From Pseudodesulfovibrio thermohalotolerans (GTDB lineage: Bacteria > Desulfobacterota > Desulfovibrionia > Desulfovibrionales > Desulfovibrionaceae): DNA of 64,000 nt. Location of the stretch: positions 186,001 to 250,000 of the forward strand of contig NZ_CP120635.1 in the NCBI RefSeq assembly GCF_021353295.2. Reading direction: 5' to 3'. Below the pieces are notes generated by a model. The model was not told where the DNA came from and did no database searches. It saw only the letters and a program-made list of their open reading frames with translations. Position 1 is the first letter of the stretch, and each line of letters opens with the position of its first letter. Below, in pieces: positions 47,301-55,557 of this stretch. Position numbers and translations under genes: made by a program.

Positions 47301-48172
47301 TGCTCGTCCTCGCGGATAGTGGGGAGTTCCCCTGTTTTTTCGTCAGTGTATCCGTTGTCCAGACGGATGGGGGTGATGTTCCCGGGCAGTTCCAGGGCCA
47401 GGGACCGGGCAGGCCAGGGGGCAATCATAAGCTCCCGGCTCTTTATGTGCAAGACGCCCTGCTCCCCGTTATCCAGCGACAGGGTCAGCCTGTCGGGCAG
47501 GGCGATCACGCCGGGCGCGGCGTCCTCGAAGCGGTCCATGGTGAAGGACCACCGGACTTCCCCGCCGGTTTGGTTGATAGTCCCTTCCAGCAGAAGCGGG
47601 CGGCCGAGGCGGTCCAGCTCGATGCGGCGGACAGCCCCCTTGTCGAATTCGTAGACGTAGCGTTCGCCGTCCTGTGCGGCCTGCGCGTAGCGGCGCGGGG
47701 CCAGTCCCGAGAAGTAGCCCATGACGGCGTGGGCGAGCCGGGACAGGGAAAAGGGAAAGGGCATCCCCAGGCGGGTGGCCCCGAGAACCGGGTTGCGGTG
47801 GGCGTATGCCTCGCCTTCGGCCGGATAGAAGACCAGCAGGCCGTCCCCGTCCTCGCGGATATGCGCCAGGAGCTTGCCGATGGAGGCGGATACGTCGAGC
47901 CGCATGGGGCCGTCAAAGTCTCCCCACAGGGAGACCAGGGTGCGGTTGGTTCGCCGGATGGGTTCGGTCCTGGAATAGTGCAGGCTGGCCCGGACCTTGA
48001 GCGCTTCGCCCTCCGGCCGGATGCAGTAGTGCTGTCGGAAGGCGTTCCAGGCGGCTCGGGGAGTGTCCAGTTCCATGCCGGGCGGTATCCTGGTGGCGCA
48101 ACCCGAGAGGACCGTCAGGATCAAGACGGCCACGGTCGCCGCCGGAACGTGCGTCGATCCGAGTCGGCTCAT
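47297..48172 (-). CDS. LolB-like outer-membrane lipoprotein
   Basis: This 291-residue protein has a signal peptide and lipobox 'VLSGC'. The mature part is rich in alternating beta strands, resembling the LolA/LolB half-barrel that carries lipoproteins to the outer membrane; sequence similarity is weak. It overlaps the TPR gene upstream and the coiled-coil gene downstream by ATGA. It could also be a generic DUF lipoprotein. Confidence 0.55.
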   Translation of the reverse strand: MSRLGSTHVPAATVAVLILTVLSGCATRIPPGMELDTPRAAWNAFRQHYCIRPEGEALKVRASLHYSRTEPIRRTNRTLVSLWGDFDGPMRLDVSASIGKLLAHIREDGDGLLVFYPAEGEAYAHRNPVLGATRLGMPFPFSLSRLAHAVMGYFSGLAPRRYAQAAQDGERYVYEFDKGAVRRIELDRLGRPLLLEGTINQTGGEVRWSFTMDRFEDAAPGVIALPDRLTLSLDNGEQGVLHIKSRELMIAPWPARSLALELPGNITPIRLDNGYTDEKTGELPTIREDEQ

Positions 48173-49923
48173 AGCTTTTTCAGCTTCTCCCTGACGGCGT
48201 CGGATTGGGGCGAATGGTATTTCAGGGCGAAATTGTACCCCTTGCGCGCTTCCTTGGTCTTGCCAAGGGCAGCGGCGATGTCGCCGTAGTGTTCCCAGAT
48301 GGTCGGGTCCTTCTCGATCACGTCCACGGCGTAGCCGATGTACTCCCAGGCCTTTTCCAGGTTCCGTTTCTTGAAGTGGACCCACGCAACGGAATCGAGG
48401 ATGTAGCCGTTCTCGGGATCGAGGGAGGAGGCCTTGGTCACCAGAACCAGGGCGCGGTCCAGCTCGCGGTTTTCCTCGGCCAGGGTGTAGCCTACGTAGT
48501 TGAGCGCGTTGGCGTGGTCGGTGTGGGTGCGGATCAGGCTTTCCATCAGGGCCATCCCTTCGGGACGGCGGCCCATGGCCTCGTAGACCATGGCCAGCTC
48601 GTAGGTCAGTTCGGGGTTGTCCTCAAGCAGCGACAGCCCTTCCTTGAGAGAGGCTTCGGCACCGGGCAGGTCGCCCGTCTGCCTGCGCAGTCCGGCTTCG
48701 AGGATGTAGAAAACTTCGGCCCTGGGATAGAGCTTCTTGCCCTTGGCGGCCACGGCGAGCGCCTCGTCTGTCTTGCCTTGCGCCGCGAGTAGTTGCGCCT
48801 TGAAGCGCAGGGCGTGGGGGTAGAGTCGGTCCGTCTCCTTGACCTCGCCGAGGTAGGACATGGCCTTTGCCGGATCGTTTTCACCCTCGTCGGCGATGAC
48901 CGCCTTGTAGAAGTAGTATTCGGCGGGCACCGTGCCGCCGGCGGTGAGCATGTCGAGGACGGTGGAGCCCTGGGCGAAGAAGCCCTCGTTGATGAACATG
49001 AGCACCGCGTCCAGGATGAAGCTCTTGGAGGGCGGGCCGGACAGGGCCAGATCAAGAGCCTTGTCCGGGTCGTTCAGCTTGAGGTTCAGATTGATGAGCC
49101 GGAGTCGCGCCTCGGGAAAGGAATCGCTCTGTTCCAGGATCGTGCCGTAAATGCCTTCGGCGGCCACGTAGTCCTTGGCCAGCTCATACTGGTAGGCCAG
49201 TTCCACCATGGCCTCGGTGAACTCCGGGTCCATGGCCACGGCCTTCTTCAGGTTGGCGATGGCCGCATTGCGCATTCCCAGGTTGCCCTGGACCCGTCCC
49301 ATTGCGTAAAGGGCGTCGGCGGAGCGTTCCTTTTCGGGAATCTGCGTGAGCACGTCCAAAGCCCTGGCGTCCTGCCCTGCGTCCATGAGCATCTGGCCCA
49401 GCCGCTCGCGGGCCTCAAGGTCGTCGGGATGGCGTTCGAGGAAGCCGTCCATGATCGAGATGGCGTCGTTCGCGCGGTGGTCGGCGACGTAGGAATTGGC
49501 CAGGTACAAGGTCAGCAGCCGGTTGTCCGGAAATTTGTCGAGCCCCTCCTTGAGGGCGGCGCGGGACCGGCTCGTGCCGTCGGGATGGTTCCAGTACAGG
49601 CCCGCTTTTTCCACATAGAGATGGGGGGAGGGCGCCTGGGCCAGGATACGGTCCAGCGCGGCTGCGGCCCGGGCATGGATTTCGGCGGCCTCCTTGGTGG
49701 TCATGGTGCTGCGGGGGCCCTCCTGGGCGCGGCGCTGCAACTGATGAAGGAGGTCCTGATAGACCAGATAGTCGTAGTCGAGTTGGGCCGATTCGGTCAT
49801 GGGCGGCGCGGGCATGGGCTCGGCCGTGTGCCTTCCGGCGGCGCATCCGGCAACGGCCAGGAGCGCGAGGAGCGCCAGGGCAGCCAGTGCGGTGTGAGAG
49901 TCATGCCTAGAAAGTCGTTTCAT
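48169..49923 (-). CDS. Outer-envelope lipoprotein with many TPR repeats
   Basis: This 584-residue protein has a lipoprotein signal ('LLAVAGC'). About ten or more TPR-like repeats follow from about residue 90 to the C-terminus ('ALDVLTQIPEKERSADALYAMG', shortened key ALxxL..A). Such proteins scaffold envelope complexes. It is followed by the LolB-like lipoprotein, which suggests a joint job in outer-membrane biogenesis. It starts 29 bp after the rpoH stop and shares its transcript. Confidence 0.87.
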   Translation of the reverse strand: MKRLSRHDSHTALAALALLALLAVAGCAAGRHTAEPMPAPPMTESAQLDYDYLVYQDLLHQLQRRAQEGPRSTMTTKEAAEIHARAAAALDRILAQAPSPHLYVEKAGLYWNHPDGTSRSRAALKEGLDKFPDNRLLTLYLANSYVADHRANDAISIMDGFLERHPDDLEARERLGQMLMDAGQDARALDVLTQIPEKERSADALYAMGRVQGNLGMRNAAIANLKKAVAMDPEFTEAMVELAYQYELAKDYVAAEGIYGTILEQSDSFPEARLRLINLNLKLNDPDKALDLALSGPPSKSFILDAVLMFINEGFFAQGSTVLDMLTAGGTVPAEYYFYKAVIADEGENDPAKAMSYLGEVKETDRLYPHALRFKAQLLAAQGKTDEALAVAAKGKKLYPRAEVFYILEAGLRRQTGDLPGAEASLKEGLSLLEDNPELTYELAMVYEAMGRRPEGMALMESLIRTHTDHANALNYVGYTLAEENRELDRALVLVTKASSLDPENGYILDSVAWVHFKKRNLEKAWEYIGYAVDVIEKDPTIWEHYGDIAAALGKTKEARKGYNFALKYHSPQSDAVREKLKKL

Positions 49924-49952
49924 CCGTCCGTCCCGGTTGGCGTCGCCGCCGA

Positions 49953-51017
49953 TTAATCGTGCTCCAGCACCCAATCGCTGGAAAAATCCTTGACCTTGTC
50001 CGTCAGATGCTCGCGAATCTTGGCCATGAGCCGGGCTTCGATTTGCCGGACGCGCTCTCTGGTGACGCCGAATTCCTCGCCGATTTCCCGCAGGGTCACG
50101 GGATCGTCGGAGAGCAGCCTGCGGTCCAGGATGGCCACTTCCTTTTCGTTCAGGGACGAGCGGATTTCCCTGATGTTGTTCAGGAGCAGTTCGACGATCT
50201 GGTCGTTGGCGATGGATTCCTCCACACCCGGCGCCAGAGAGGGCAGAAAGTCCATCTTGGTGGCGTCGGAGTCGTCGGCCAGCGGGGTGTTCAGGGACAT
50301 GTCGTTCTTGGACAGCCGCTGGTCCATCTCGTCGATCTCGGCCTCGGACACGCCGAGCCGCTCGCTCAGGGCCTCGGTGGAGGGGTCGAACCCCAGGGTC
50401 TGGAGGCGCTGACGCTCCTTGTTCAGGTTGTAGAACAGCTTGCGTTGGGTCTGGGTGGTCCCGATCTTGACCATGCGCCAGTTGTCCATGATGTACTTCA
50501 GGATGTACGCCTTGATCCAGAAGGCCGCGTAGTAGGAGAACTTGATCCCCTTCTCCGGGTCGAACTTGGTCACGGCCTTGAGCAGCCCCACGTTGCCCTC
50601 CTGGATGAGGTCGAGGCCGTTCTGCATCCATCGCCGCTGGAAGTCCATGGCGATTTTGACCACCAGGCGGAGGTGCGAGGACACCAGCTTGAAGGCCGCG
50701 TCCTGGTCGTTGTCCTCCTGGACCCGCTTGGCCAGGGCGTATTCCTCTTCCGGGGCCAGCATGGGAAACCTGGCGATTTCCTTGAGGTACAGCTGCAACG
50801 GATCACGAATCCGCACCGCCTTGGATGAAGGAGCGGGATTCAGCGCCGGGAGCTTGTTCCTCCGTTCATCGACTTTGGCGGGAGGGCTGGAGGGAGTGTC
50901 GGCCGTCACGTCCTCGCAGTCGTCGCCGAAGTCGTCTTCGTTGAAGTCGGTCTCTTCGAAATCGTCTTCTTCGACGATTTCCGGTTCGACCACCTCGGTC
51001 GTTTTTTCAGATGTCAT
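49953..51017 (-). CDS. rpoH: RNA polymerase sigma factor of the RpoH (sigma-32) type
   Basis: This 354-residue sigma70-family protein has an acidic N-terminal extension (~70 residues, Asp/Glu-rich), then regions 2 ('FKLVSSHLRLVVKIAMDF', 'EGNVGLLKAVTKFDP'), 3 and 4 ('DDPVTLREIGEEFGVTRERVRQIEA'). The RpoH-type box 'TQRKLFYNLNKERQRL' separates it from RpoD/RpoS. Members of this subgroup in deltaproteobacteria are often called RNA polymerase factor sigma-32. It heads a seven-gene operon. A TATAAT-like box lies at 51061-51066 on the minus strand. Confidence 0.88.
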   Translation of the reverse strand: MTSEKTTEVVEPEIVEEDDFEETDFNEDDFGDDCEDVTADTPSSPPAKVDERRNKLPALNPAPSSKAVRIRDPLQLYLKEIARFPMLAPEEEYALAKRVQEDNDQDAAFKLVSSHLRLVVKIAMDFQRRWMQNGLDLIQEGNVGLLKAVTKFDPEKGIKFSYYAAFWIKAYILKYIMDNWRMVKIGTTQTQRKLFYNLNKERQRLQTLGFDPSTEALSERLGVSEAEIDEMDQRLSKNDMSLNTPLADDSDATKMDFLPSLAPGVEESIANDQIVELLLNNIREIRSSLNEKEVAILDRRLLSDDPVTLREIGEEFGVTRERVRQIEARLMAKIREHLTDKVKDFSSDWVLEHD

Positions 51018-51118
51018 CGCAAATTATGGATTCGGCGCCGCAGCGCACGGTTCAATACAAATTATAAGAGCAAGAAGGCCACACTATAGATTTTGACCGA
51101 CCTTATCAATGATTTTCA

Positions 51119-51168
51119 GGGAAGCGCAACTTGTGCAAGACCCTGCGCAGCCGTAGCCGGAAAACACC
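51119..51168 (+). promoter_or_regulatory. Cobalamin-riboswitch-like fragment (tentative)
   Basis: GGGAA at 51119-51123 is followed by GCGCA pairing with TGCGC around 'GTGCAAGACC'. This resembles the core of cobalamin riboswitches (GGGAA, stem, GGTGCAAGTCC, stem). A degenerate AGCCGGAAAACACC lies where the B12 box could be. It is shorter than a standard AdoCbl riboswitch and lies upstream of the best metH promoter. Confidence 0.25.
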
Positions 51169-51190
51169 GAATTTCGCCTCAATAAAAGGC

Positions 51191-51235
51191 TTGATTTCCG
51201 CCCGGGTCGCCGCTATATCGAGATATCTTGATATA
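51191..51235 (+). promoter_or_regulatory. metH promoter with a palindromic operator
   Basis: TTGATT (51191-51196) and TATATC (51214-51219) are 17 bp apart. The -10 is part of a 22 bp near-perfect palindrome (51214-51235) with outer halves TATATC and GATATA and central AGATATCT. Such a site over the -10 suggests repression. In Desulfovibrio, methionine genes are controlled by the ArsR-type SahR; whether this site fits its motif needs checking. Confidence 0.6.
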
Positions 51236-51291
51236 TGAATACATCGGCCGGGGCGCAATCTCTGCGCATCCCGCCCGTGCGGAGGGTACCA

Positions 51292-53703
51292 GTGCGCGAT
51301 TTCAGGTCAATACTCGACGACGACAGAATTTATTACTTTGACGGCGGCTACGGTACGCTGCTTCAGGGCAGGGGGCTGCCCGCCGGGCTTTCCCCCGAGT
51401 TGTGGGGGCTCAAGGAGCCCGACGTCATCCGCTCCGTGCATCGCGATTACCTGGAGGCCGGGGCGGACATTCTGACCACCAACACCTTTGGCGGGTCCAA
51501 GCCCAAACTCGGCTTGAACGCCGATCCCTTCGAGCTGAACCGGGCCATGACCGCCATCGCCCGCGAAGTGGCGGGCGACCGCGCCTTTGTGGCGGCCTCC
51601 ATCGGCCCCACCGGGCATTTTGTCAAGCCGCTGGGCGACATGACTTTCCGCGAGCTGGTGGAAATCTTCAAGGAACAGATCAAGGGCTGCGTGGCCGGAG
51701 GCGCGGACTTCATCCTGGGCGAGACCCTTTTCGACCTGGCCGAAGCCAAGGCCGTGGTCATCGCCGCGCGCATGGTCTGCGACCTGCCCGTGGCCGTCTC
51801 CATGACCTTCGAGGGTGAAGCGTCCCTGACCGGCACCTCGCCGCAGACCTTTGTGGACACCATGCAGAACATGGGCGTGGACCTCATCGGCACCAACTGT
51901 TCCGCCGGGCCGGAGCAGATGCGCGACACCCTGCGCGCCTGGGCTCCCCGGCTGGAGACGCCGACCTTTGCCGAGGCCAACGCCGGACTGCCCGAGCTGG
52001 ACGGAGACGGCAACACCGTGTTCCGTCTGCAACCGGAACCGTTCGCCGAGCAGGCGGCCGGGTTCGCGGAGCTGGGGGTCAAGTTCATCGGCGGCTGCTG
52101 CGGCACCACCCCTGACCATATCCGCGCCTTGCGCAAGCGCGTCGGCGACGTCCGCTGGCAACGGCCCGAGAAGACCGACAACGCCCAACTGGTCCTCACC
52201 TCGCGTTCCGTCTCCGTGCCCATCGGTTTTGACCACCCCGGCGTCATTATCGGCGAGCGCATCAACCCCACAGGCAAGAAGCAGCTCACCGCCGAGCTTC
52301 AGGATTCCATTTTCGCCGAGGCGCACCGTTTCGCCGCCGAACAGGTGGAGCAGGGCGCGCCGGTGCTCGACGTCAATGTGGGCGCGCCCCTGGTCGACGA
52401 AGTCCAGCTCCTGCCCGAGTTGATCGTCTCCCTGCTGGGCCGGACGACCGCGCCGCTCTCCATCGACTCCAACGATCCGGCGGCAGTCGAGGCCGGGCTG
52501 TGGGCCTATCCCGGCTCTCCCCTGGTCAACTCCATCTCCGGCGAGCCCGGCAAGATGGAACGGCTCGGTCCGCTGTGCAAGCTCTTCGGCGCGCCGTTCA
52601 TTCTCCTGCCCATTGTGGGCAAGAAGCTCCCGGTGACAGCGTCCGAACGGCTCAAGGTCATCGAGGACCTCCTGGCCCGGGCGGACGCCCTGGGCATTCC
52701 ACGCCGCCTCATCATGGTCGACGCCCTGGCCCTGACCGTTTCGTCCAAGCCCGAGGCCGCCCGTCACTCCATGGAGGTCATGCGCCATTGCCGTGACGAG
52801 TGGGGCCTGCCCACCACCATCGGCCTGTCCAACATCTCTTTCGGCCTCCCGGCGCGTGAGCTTCTCAACTCCACCTTCCTCGCCCTGTCCATGGGCGCGG
52901 GGCTGTGCTCGTTCATCTCCAACCCCAACTCCGCGCGCATCCAGGAGTCCCTGCACGCCGCCGAAGTCCTGCTCGGCCGCGATCCCCAGGCCGCCCGCTA
53001 CATCGACAAGTTCTCCGGCTGGGTCGGGGGAGGCGGGGCGCAGGCCGGTTCGGCTCCGGCCGCCAAGCCCGGCGAGCCGTCCCTGCCGCCGGTCCAGGCC
53101 GCCGTGGTCAAGGGCGACAAGGACAATGTCGTCAAGCTGGTGGAGGGGGAGCTGGAAAAGGGCATGACCGCCATGGACATTGTCAACGACCTGCTCATCC
53201 CCGGCATCCTCGTGGTCGGCGACAAGTACGAGGCCAAGGAATACTTTCTGCCCCAGCTCCTGCAGTCCGCCGAGACCATGCAGACCGCTTTTCAGCGGCT
53301 CAAGCCGCTTCTTGAGGAGGACGGCGGGGCTGGAGAGCGGCCGGTGGTGATAATGGCCACGGTGGAGGGCGACATTCACGACATCGGCAAGAATATCGTC
53401 TGCCTCATGCTCAAGAACTACGGCTTCGAGGTCGTGGACCTGGGCAAGGACGTGCCCGCCGCCAGGATCGTGGACGCTGCCGAGGAACACAACGCCGCCC
53501 TCATCGGGCTGTCCGCGCTCATGACCACCACCATGGTCCGCATGGAGGACACCGTGAAGATGGTCGCCGAACGCGGTCTCTCCGCCAAGGTCATCATCGG
53601 CGGGGCCGTGGTCACCGAAAAATTCTGCAACGCCATCGGCGCGCACGGCTGGTCCACGGACGCCGTGGCCGCCGTCAAGCTCGCGCAACGGCTGACGCAG
53701 TAG
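51292..53703 (+). CDS. metH: Cobalamin-dependent methionine synthase, short form
   Basis: This ~803-residue protein moves the methyl of 5-methyl-THF to homocysteine via B12. The homocysteine domain (about 10-300, zinc Cys in 'TNCSAGP' and 'GGCCGTTP') is followed by a pterin-binding domain (about 320-600, 'GERINPTGKK') and a cap-B12 domain (about 640-800, B12 ligand His in 'EGDIHDIGKN'). The C-terminal SAM-dependent reactivation domain is absent, so another protein must reactivate the cofactor. GTG 51292 is chosen because GGAGGG lies 5 bp upstream; the in-frame ATG 51235 falls within the operator palindrome. Confidence 0.9.
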   Translation: MRDFRSILDDDRIYYFDGGYGTLLQGRGLPAGLSPELWGLKEPDVIRSVHRDYLEAGADILTTNTFGGSKPKLGLNADPFELNRAMTAIAREVAGDRAFVAASIGPTGHFVKPLGDMTFRELVEIFKEQIKGCVAGGADFILGETLFDLAEAKAVVIAARMVCDLPVAVSMTFEGEASLTGTSPQTFVDTMQNMGVDLIGTNCSAGPEQMRDTLRAWAPRLETPTFAEANAGLPELDGDGNTVFRLQPEPFAEQAAGFAELGVKFIGGCCGTTPDHIRALRKRVGDVRWQRPEKTDNAQLVLTSRSVSVPIGFDHPGVIIGERINPTGKKQLTAELQDSIFAEAHRFAAEQVEQGAPVLDVNVGAPLVDEVQLLPELIVSLLGRTTAPLSIDSNDPAAVEAGLWAYPGSPLVNSISGEPGKMERLGPLCKLFGAPFILLPIVGKKLPVTASERLKVIEDLLARADALGIPRRLIMVDALALTVSSKPEAARHSMEVMRHCRDEWGLPTTIGLSNISFGLPARELLNSTFLALSMGAGLCSFISNPNSARIQESLHAAEVLLGRDPQAARYIDKFSGWVGGGGAQAGSAPAAKPGEPSLPPVQAAVVKGDKDNVVKLVEGELEKGMTAMDIVNDLLIPGILVVGDKYEAKEYFLPQLLQSAETMQTAFQRLKPLLEEDGGAGERPVVIMATVEGDIHDIGKNIVCLMLKNYGFEVVDLGKDVPAARIVDAAEEHNAALIGLSALMTTTMVRMEDTVKMVAERGLSAKVIIGGAVVTEKFCNAIGAHGWSTDAVAAVKLAQRLTQ

Positions 53704-53981
53704 CCCCCGTGTCCGGGAAGGGCGGCTGAGCCTCTTTGCGAAAAGGTTCTCATCCGCTTCCCGGCCCCATCCCCCCGTATGGCGGATGGTTTCCGCCGGT
53801 CCGGCCCGAAGCTGATCGGCGGGAAGGATGGGGAGAGCCGGGTGGATTTCGTTCGTTCGGCGTTGTGTTGCGTGAAAGTTTCTTGACCTCTGCCGCCCCA
53901 AGTGTTTTGAGAGAGGGCCTCTCGCTTTTATTTGGCATTCAACTCTGCTAGAGTGCCGAAAATTCACTCCCGAGGTGTTTC

Positions 53982-54512
53982 ATGAAAAGAATGTGGCTCT
54001 CCTTCGCCCTTGCCCTGGGTCTTTTGGCCATGACGGCGTGTTCGGGCGAATCCGGCAACGATGCCGACAAGACGGGCGGCGAGGCCCAGTCCTCCGCCGC
54101 GAAGAGCGTTCCGGCGGACTCCGGCTCCATCCCCTTCATGGGACGGGCCGAGCTTGACCAGTATCTCAAGGACAATGCCGAAAGGCCCACCATGCTTTTC
54201 TTCTGGGCCACATGGTGCCCCTCCTGCAAGCAGCAGATTCCCGAGTTGGAGGCGTTGCGCAAGGTCAGGGGAGACAAGGTGAACATCATCGCCCTGTCCA
54301 TGGATGAGCGCGTCGAAGCGCTGGAGCGGTATTTGGAGAAGAACCCCATGGACGTTTCCGTCTACCTGGGCGACCGGGAGCTGGCGCGCGAATTCCGCGT
54401 CGAGGCCATCCCGACCCTGGTGATCTTCGACAAGACCGGCAAGCATATCTTCTCCCAGGCCGGTGTCTTCCCTGGCTCCATGCTTGGAGCCATGGTGGAC
54501 AAGCTGAACTAG
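53982..54512 (+). CDS. TlpA/ResA-like thioredoxin-fold lipoprotein
   Basis: This 176-residue protein has a lipoprotein signal ('LLAMTAC') and a thioredoxin-like domain with the active site 'WATWCPSCKQQIPELE' (CPSC). It probably reduces disulfides or supports cytochrome c maturation at the membrane, relevant given the multihaem cytochrome in the window. It is followed by a GNAT gene 9 bp on. Confidence 0.87.
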   Translation: MKRMWLSFALALGLLAMTACSGESGNDADKTGGEAQSSAAKSVPADSGSIPFMGRAELDQYLKDNAERPTMLFFWATWCPSCKQQIPELEALRKVRGDKVNIIALSMDERVEALERYLEKNPMDVSVYLGDRELAREFRVEAIPTLVIFDKTGKHIFSQAGVFPGSMLGAMVDKLN

Positions 54513-54521
54513 CAGGAAGTC

Positions 54522-54980
54522 ATGATACGCAAGGCACGCATCGAGGACGTCAAGTCCATCCACGGGCTGCTCATGTTGACCGATCAGCATGACGGCCTGG
54601 TCCTTCCCCGCTCCTTCAGTCAACTGTATTCCCATCTGCGGGACTTCGTGATCGCCCTTGACGATGACGGCACGGTCATCGGCTGCTGCGCCCTGAACAT
54701 AATCTGGGACAACCTGGCGGAAATCCGCTCCCTGGTGGTGGAATCCTCCCATCGGGGCAAGAAGCTCGGCCGCAAGCTGGTCGAGACCTGCCTGTCCGAA
54801 GCCGTGACCCTCGGCATTTACCGGGTGTACACCCTGACCGAGGTGCCCGGCTTTTTCGAGCGGGTGGGCTTCGAGCCCGAGGAAATGGACAACCTGAACC
54901 AGAAGATATTTCTGGACTGTCTCAACTGCCCGAGGTTCCCCGACCTCTGCAACGAGGTGGCCATGACAATCAACCTGTAA
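54522..54980 (+). CDS. Short GNAT acetyltransferase, perhaps N-acetylglutamate synthase type
   Basis: This 152-residue protein has the acetyl-CoA loop 'SSHRGKKLGRKLVE' and the C-terminal 'VPGFFERVGFEP' typical of the short GNAT enzymes that acetylate glutamate in arginine synthesis (ArgA-like). A conserved cysteine cluster near the end ('LDCLNCPRFPDLC') is seen. Assignment to arginine synthesis is plausible but not certain. hpt follows 13 bp downstream. Confidence 0.75.
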   Translation: MIRKARIEDVKSIHGLLMLTDQHDGLVLPRSFSQLYSHLRDFVIALDDDGTVIGCCALNIIWDNLAEIRSLVVESSHRGKKLGRKLVETCLSEAVTLGIYRVYTLTEVPGFFERVGFEPEEMDNLNQKIFLDCLNCPRFPDLCNEVAMTINL

Positions 54981-54993
54981 CCCGAACAGCGCA

Positions 54994-55524
54994 ATGGCAC
55001 ACAAACTGAAACCTTTCATCACCGACGAGCAGATCGCAGGACGCAATGCGGAGCTTGGCCGTGAAATCACCGAGTCCTACTCCGGCGAAGGTCCGCTGGT
55101 CTGCATCTGCGTGCTCAAGGGCGCGTTTCTCTTTTTTGCGGACATCATCCGCCGTATCGAACGTGAGATCGAGATCGATTTCGTGAGGCTGGCCAGCTAC
55201 GGCTCGGCCACTTCCCGCTCCGAGGACATCGTCTTTTCCAAGGACCTGGAAATTTCCATCGAGGGCAAGGATGTCCTGGTCATCGAGGATATCGTGGACA
55301 CCGGGCATTCCATGGACTTTCTGCTTCATGTACTCAAGCGTAGAAATCCAAAGAGTTTGAAAATTTGTGCGCTTATTGATAAACAGGAACGACGGGAAAA
55401 GGCCGTGACCGTCGATTTCGCCGGTTTCAAGCTGAACGACGGGTTCATCGTCGGCTATGGCCTGGATTATGCCGAGCGGTACAGGGAACTGGGCGGCATT
55501 TTCGAGCTGTCCAACGAATCTTAG
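54994..55524 (+). CDS. hpt: Hypoxanthine phosphoribosyltransferase
   Basis: This 176-residue purine-salvage enzyme forms IMP from hypoxanthine and PRPP. The PRPP-binding loop 'VLVIEDIVDTGHSM' and the 'LKGAFLFFADIIR' region are diagnostic. The C-terminal 'FIVGYGLDYAERYRELGGI' matches HPRT, not guanine- or xanthine-specific relatives. Confidence 0.92.
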   Translation: MAHKLKPFITDEQIAGRNAELGREITESYSGEGPLVCICVLKGAFLFFADIIRRIEREIEIDFVRLASYGSATSRSEDIVFSKDLEISIEGKDVLVIEDIVDTGHSMDFLLHVLKRRNPKSLKICALIDKQERREKAVTVDFAGFKLNDGFIVGYGLDYAERYRELGGIFELSNES

Positions 55525-55557
55525 AGCCAACCAACCGGACTTTCTGGAGATCGAATT

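Noticed and set aside
53930..53950. Sigma54 promoter TGGCA...TGC before the thioredoxin lipoprotein
   Set aside because: The GG and GC elements are 11 bp apart instead of the required 10.
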